This document shows, one piece after another, positions 60,204 to 64,000 of a DNA stretch of 64,000 bases. Each line of letters begins with the position of its first letter. Position 1 is the stretch's first letter. The stretch is from the NCBI GenBank assembly GCA_029237695.1, contig CM055279.1, positions 4,048,323-4,112,322 on the forward strand, written 5' to 3'. Under the pieces are notes generated by a model. The model had not been told where the DNA came from, did not search any database, and saw nothing but the letters and a program-made list of their open reading frames with translations. The stretch comes from Conchocele bisecta. Taxonomy: Eukaryota > Mollusca > Bivalvia > Lucinida > Thyasiridae. Made by a program: the position numbers and the translations under genes.

Positions 60204-60835
60204 AACGTTTATCACATGAAAACCTTGTTATGACGTGCTGTAACCCATTTCATTAATGTGATATGACACACGTGTAATAACACCTGCAGCGAATTTGATT
60301 GGCTAGCCACATCACCCTCATTACGTATTCGTATTATGGGCTTACGTTATGCCACACAAACAAAATGGAGACGTTCCAAATGACAGAGAAATGATGTTTT
60401 GACGTTGATGTCATAATGTTGGAAACGTCATTAGAAGCGTCCGTGACTCGTTAAATTATTGAAATTGTTCGAATGTGCTCCTGCTTGGTAAAATGAAGTG
60501 TTTACAAAGAACAGGAACCTATTATATGGCATACTTATAATAATCATTTTCTTGCAGCGATTAAAACAAATTTTCTCTGTGGAGATTTTTAACTAGATGC
60601 AAAAATAGTCAGTGGCGTCTGCTCACTGAAACATATTGGAGATCTCCACGTTGGCCGCTCTTTGGAGAGTAAAGTCATGGGATAAACAGAATCTCAAACT
60701 CATTTCCGTTTGATAAGACATTTATGAAACTCGTCCGCAATTGTAAGTATGCACCTCGCCAGAGGCTCGGTGCATATTGTGCTTGACTCTTTCCTAAATA
60801 ATATATCAAATGGAAACTCGTTTGAGATCCTCTAT
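60204..60835. mobile_element. Family N element, uninterrupted copy
   Basis: TTATCACATGAAAACCTTGT to ATATCAAATGGAAACTCGTT, with a right-end hairpin (ATCTCAAACTCATTTCC and inverse). It serves as the pre-insertion version of the 43364-45134 element. Confidence 0.8.
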
Positions 60836-60913
60836 TTATCATCGTACGACGTTTAGTGAAATTCTCTCTGATGTGTACTTGTTTCAGTTTGTCTGTTTTC
60901 TTGGACAATGAGG

Positions 60914-61325
60914 GATCGTGACCAGTTATCTGCCGTTGAATTTATTTATAGAAATCCGGTCCAAATTGTGTAGTTTATGGCCTTATTGTTTGTAAATAGG
61001 GCGAATGTGGCATGATTTGTTTTGAAAAGGAGCAATTACTCGTATAGTGATTCGATTAGTGTTGATGCAGATCATCTTACATACATTATCTGCGCAATCT
61101 GATCCGGGACTGCATTATTTTCCAGATTCATATTTTCACACTTATTAATGTTATATTATAATCAGTGTATACTCAGATCAGATTACACTGGTGTGCAGTC
61201 GTCTGATCTGGGTCTACTCTGTTCGCAAAACTCAATGTGTGTGCTATTCAGTAAGAAATAAACGCTGAAATACAGCATAGGACCGGATCTCTATAAATAG
61301 ATTTGCAAAGGGAGATAACTAGCTA
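60914..61325. mobile_element. Family Q element
   Basis: GATCGTGACCAGTTATCTGC to AAAGGGAGATAACTAGCTAC; collinear with 31567-31975 including the family E-like hairpin. Confidence 0.8.
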
Positions 61326-61430
61326 CGTTCCTTCATTGGATGATATAAACTGTCACAACTCAAGCGAAGTACTCGCCACATGTTAAACGTGACTGTGACC
61401 GGAGAAATGGAGTTTATCTGGGGCCCGTTT

Positions 61431-61534
61431 CACTAAACTTCGTACGATTAAAATGTTCGTAAGTGCAAATTTAGGATCGTTTGGAAATTTCAATTGATGG
61501 ATTTCCATTTATTGAGCATAGGCTGCATATTCAG
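61431..61534. mobile_element. Family G left half, cut by element X
   Basis: GGGGCCCGTTTCACTAAACT to AGGCTGCATATTCA, broken at the palindrome centre where the X sequence begins. Confidence 0.75.
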
Positions 61535-62060
61535 AGCTATTAAATAAAGCATGGTCTGAAGTGGAGGAGTTTTCTTACCTGATTCAGTGCACCCCATCCA
61601 AATAGCAGGTGTCCGTGGAGTACTATGCCCACCGTGTATATGTGTAGTTGAAGGGATCAGTGGAAGAAGGGGGCTAACTCCTTGAGGGAGCTAGTCCCCT
61701 TATTTCACTGCCCCTTTCAATTAAATTGCCAGTTGTTAGATGTAGATGTTCATATCACTATGACGTATTAAACAGTAGAATCTTTGCTCCAGTTTTTGTT
61801 TGTTATTTTCCTGTAGAACTGGTGACCGGGCCGTCCTGGTACTAAACGTTAGCCCAGTCATCCCTTCCTTTGCGGTTTGAGTTTTTTGTTCGTCCTATTT
61901 CCTTCTGTTTTATATGCCCGTTTTACATTATGTTTTACCGTTGGGCGGGCAGGTGGTCGTCGGGTGGCGTTGGGTTTTCATACGTGAATGAAAGCAAAAA
62001 CTAATTAATAGTTTCATTGTTTGGCAGATGTTTTCATGAAAACGAGTTAATGCCATTATC
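61535..62060. mobile_element. Element X, copy 1
   Basis: Starts GAGCTATTAAATAAAGCATG; contains GGGGGCTAACTCCTTGAGGG (a small hairpin with CTAGTCCCC) and CTGGTGACCGGGCCGTCCTG; runs to at least GCCATTATCA. Nearly identical to copy 2, so young. No long open frame and no tRNA-like promoter box seen. Confidence 0.75.
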
Positions 62061-62186
62061 AAAACATCCACGTGCACATTTGTTTTATTATGTACAGTTC
62101 ATTAAATATCGTGCCTTCAACGCTGGGCTAATTACCGTATATACTACTATATATACTGTAACCATATTACATACCGTGTATATAAC

Positions 62187-62351
62187 CTGGGGGCTGTTTC
62201 ACTAAACTTCGTACAACTAAAATGTTCGTAAGTGCAAAATTATGATAGTCTGTAAATTTCACATTAACAATGTTTTCCTGTGAACAATTGTTGGATTTAC
62301 ATTTATTGAGCATAGGCTGCATATGCAGCCTATGCTCAATAAATGTAAATC
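62187..62351. mobile_element. Family G left arm and centre
   Basis: GGGGGCTGTTTCACTAAACT to the complete palindrome AGCATAGGCTGCATATGCAG and TAAATGTAAATCC, where a family A element takes over. Confidence 0.75.
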
Positions 62352-62594
62352 CCTCAATTTAACAATTCGTTCCCACGAAATAACAATTCGTTCCCACACG
62401 GGAAAGAATTGTTAATTCGTGGGAATGAATTGTTATATCGTGAGAACGAATTGTTATATCGTGGGAACGAATTGTTATTTCGTGGGAACAAATTGTTAAA
62501 CTGAGGGAACGAATTTTTCATTCGAGGGAACGAATTGTTACATCGTGGGAACGAAATAATACAAAAATATCCATGTCCCCTGTGTTGCTCCGTA
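62352..62594. mobile_element. Family A element, left end missing
   Basis: CTCAATTTAACAATTCGTTC to ATGTCCCCTGTGTTGCTCCG TA; joined to the family G piece without the usual TACGGAGCC end. Confidence 0.8.
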
Positions 62595-62928
62595 GAATCC
62601 TCTATTTCTTGTGACTATCTAAATTATATTTGAATAGTCTCGCATACTTGACATTGTCACGAACAAGTTAGGCCTAAACATAGTCGTGACGTGGGCAACA
62701 TTCGGAAATACCACACCACACCGCAGCACAATACCGTTTTCTCATATTTCAACATGATGTAATCTATCGAGGTTTCATATACATATCACAGTGCAGAAAG
62801 TCTCAATAAATATACAGATCGCCACTATTGCGAACATAATCATTGATCATATACCATATACATAGAGCCCTTCATTGCATATTACTCTTATGTATATACC
62901 AAAGTGTCAACCAAAGTCTCAACTCAAT
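62595..62928. other. No gene seen
   Basis: AT-rich spacer between two family A elements; nothing recognised. Confidence 0.45.
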
Positions 62929-63248
62929 TAGGAGCCCCGCAGGGGACATGGTTTTGTTTTATTAATTCGTTTCCACGAAATAACAATTAGTTCCCTCGAA
63001 TTGGCAATTTGTTCCCACGAATTAACAATTCGTTCCCACGATATCGTGGGAACGAATTGTTATTTCGAGGGAACGAATTATTATATCTTGAGAACTAATT
63101 GTTATTTCGTGGGAATAAATTGTTAAATTGAGGGAACGAATTGTTCGTGGGAACGAATTTTTAAATTGAGGGAACGAATTGTTAAATTGATGGAACGAAT
63201 TGTTATTTCGTGGGAACGAATTATTAAAAAAGAATTCTACTTCCCGTA
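62929..63248. mobile_element. Family A element, right end degraded
   Basis: TAGGAGCCCCGCAGGGGACA to GAATTCTACTTCCCGTA; the right terminal inverted repeat lacks its CTGCGGGGCTCC part. Confidence 0.8.
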
Positions 63249-63364
63249 CAAATGTGGAATTTTGATTGTTGTGTCTTATGTTTACAAATTTTGCTTGCGT
63301 AGAGCACGTCACGGGAACCTGCTATTTGGATGTGGTGCACTGTATTGGGTAAGCAAAAATCATC

Positions 63365-64000
63365 CAGTTCAGACCACACTTTAATTAATATCTCAGCAAC
63401 TACTGAAGCGATTTTGACGCGATAAAGCGCAGATACCCCGGGAAATTGAATAGCAACAGCTTCAGTAGTTGTGAGCTATTAAATAAAACATGGTCTGAAG
63501 TGGAGGAGTTTTCTTACCTGATTCAGTGCACCCCATCCAAATAGCAGGTGTCCGTGGCGTACTATGCCCACCGTGTATATGTGTAGTTGAAGGGATCAGT
63601 GGAAGAAGGGGGCTAACTCCTTGAGGGAGTTAGTCCCCTTATTTCACTGCCCCTTTCAATTAAATTGCCAGTTGTTAGATGTAGATGTTCATATCATTAT
63701 CGCGTATTAAACAGTAAAATCTTTGCTCCAGTTTTTGTTTGTTATTTTCCTGTAGAACTGGTGACCGGGCCGTCCTGGTACTAAACGTTAGCCCAGTCAT
63801 CCCTTCCTTTGCGGTTTGAGTTTTTTGTTCGTCCTATTTCCTTCTGTTTTATATGCCCGTTTTACATTATGTTTTACCGTTGGGCGGGCAGGTGGTCGTC
63901 GGGCGGCGTTGGGTTTTCATACGTGAATGAAAGCAAAAACTAATTAATAGTTTCATTGTTTGGCAGATGTTTTCATGAAAACGGGTGAATGCCATTATCA
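63365..64000. mobile_element. Element X, copy 2, with 5' hairpin, running off the window
   Basis: A 38-bp inverted repeat (CAGACCACACTTTAATTAAT with its partner ending AAACATGGTCTG) precedes and overlaps the start GAGCTATTAAATAAAACATG at about 63474. From there it matches 61535-62060 with only a few substitutions to the last base. Confidence 0.75.

Noticed and set aside
61535..64000. LTR retrotransposon bounded by the X repeats
   Set aside because: No gag, pol, primer-binding site or polypurine tract between the copies; the right copy is not seen to its end.

Overview
This window is eukaryotic nuclear DNA. It holds a single recognisable protein-coding gene, on the + strand, split into twelve coding exons with GT/AG introns. 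It spans about 48 kb (10966 to 59052). It encodes a sodium-dependent SLC6-family (neurotransmitter/amino-acid symporter) transporter. The exons join into about 623 residues covering all twelve membrane helices and the true C-terminus; the extreme N-terminus (initiator ATG exon) was not found. The repeat style suggests a marine invertebrate, most likely a bivalve mollusc: many short foldback elements, Helitron/pearl-like elements with internal tandem cores, a tRNA-derived SINE, and long minisatellites. That assignment is inference; no species marker is present.

Layout. 1-10965: no exon seen; foldback elements (families O, B, H, I, S, G, J, E, K, D, F as named here) and two minisatellites. 10966-14721: exons 1-2 (N-terminal tail, TM1, TM2). 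14722-26176: intron 2, almost filled by a 10.5-kb array of a 19-bp unit. 26177-28287: exons 3-4 (TM3, extracellular loop 2), with a 56-bp array that copies the exon-3 donor. 28288-33709: intron 4, with a nested stack of repeats and a 500-N gap. 33710-41852: exons 5-8 (TM4-TM8). 41853-51761: intron 8, with a multiply invaded element and a 2.8-kb tandem-core element. 51762-59052: exons 9-12 (TM9-TM12 and C-tail), with junction-derived arrays at exons 10 and 11. 59053-64000: 3' flank with foldbacks and two near-identical copies of a sequence of more than 500 bp.

The most unusual signal is that four of the twelve exons (3, 5, 10 and 11) have a tandem array touching one splice site, and each array is built from copies of that exon-intron junction. 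Copies carry exon sequence plus the donor (exons 3, 5, 11) or the acceptor plus exon sequence (exon 10). At a fifth exon (8), a 12-bp array runs straight into the acceptor. The exon-10 array has a 34-bp unit, and an acceptor-like site exactly three units (102 bp) upstream is in frame with the exon, so alternative splicing there could insert 34 residues.

A second point of note is a one-base frame conflict inside exon 4. The CDS closes in frame only if that exon is one base shorter (or two longer), which means either an assembly indel or a broken allele.
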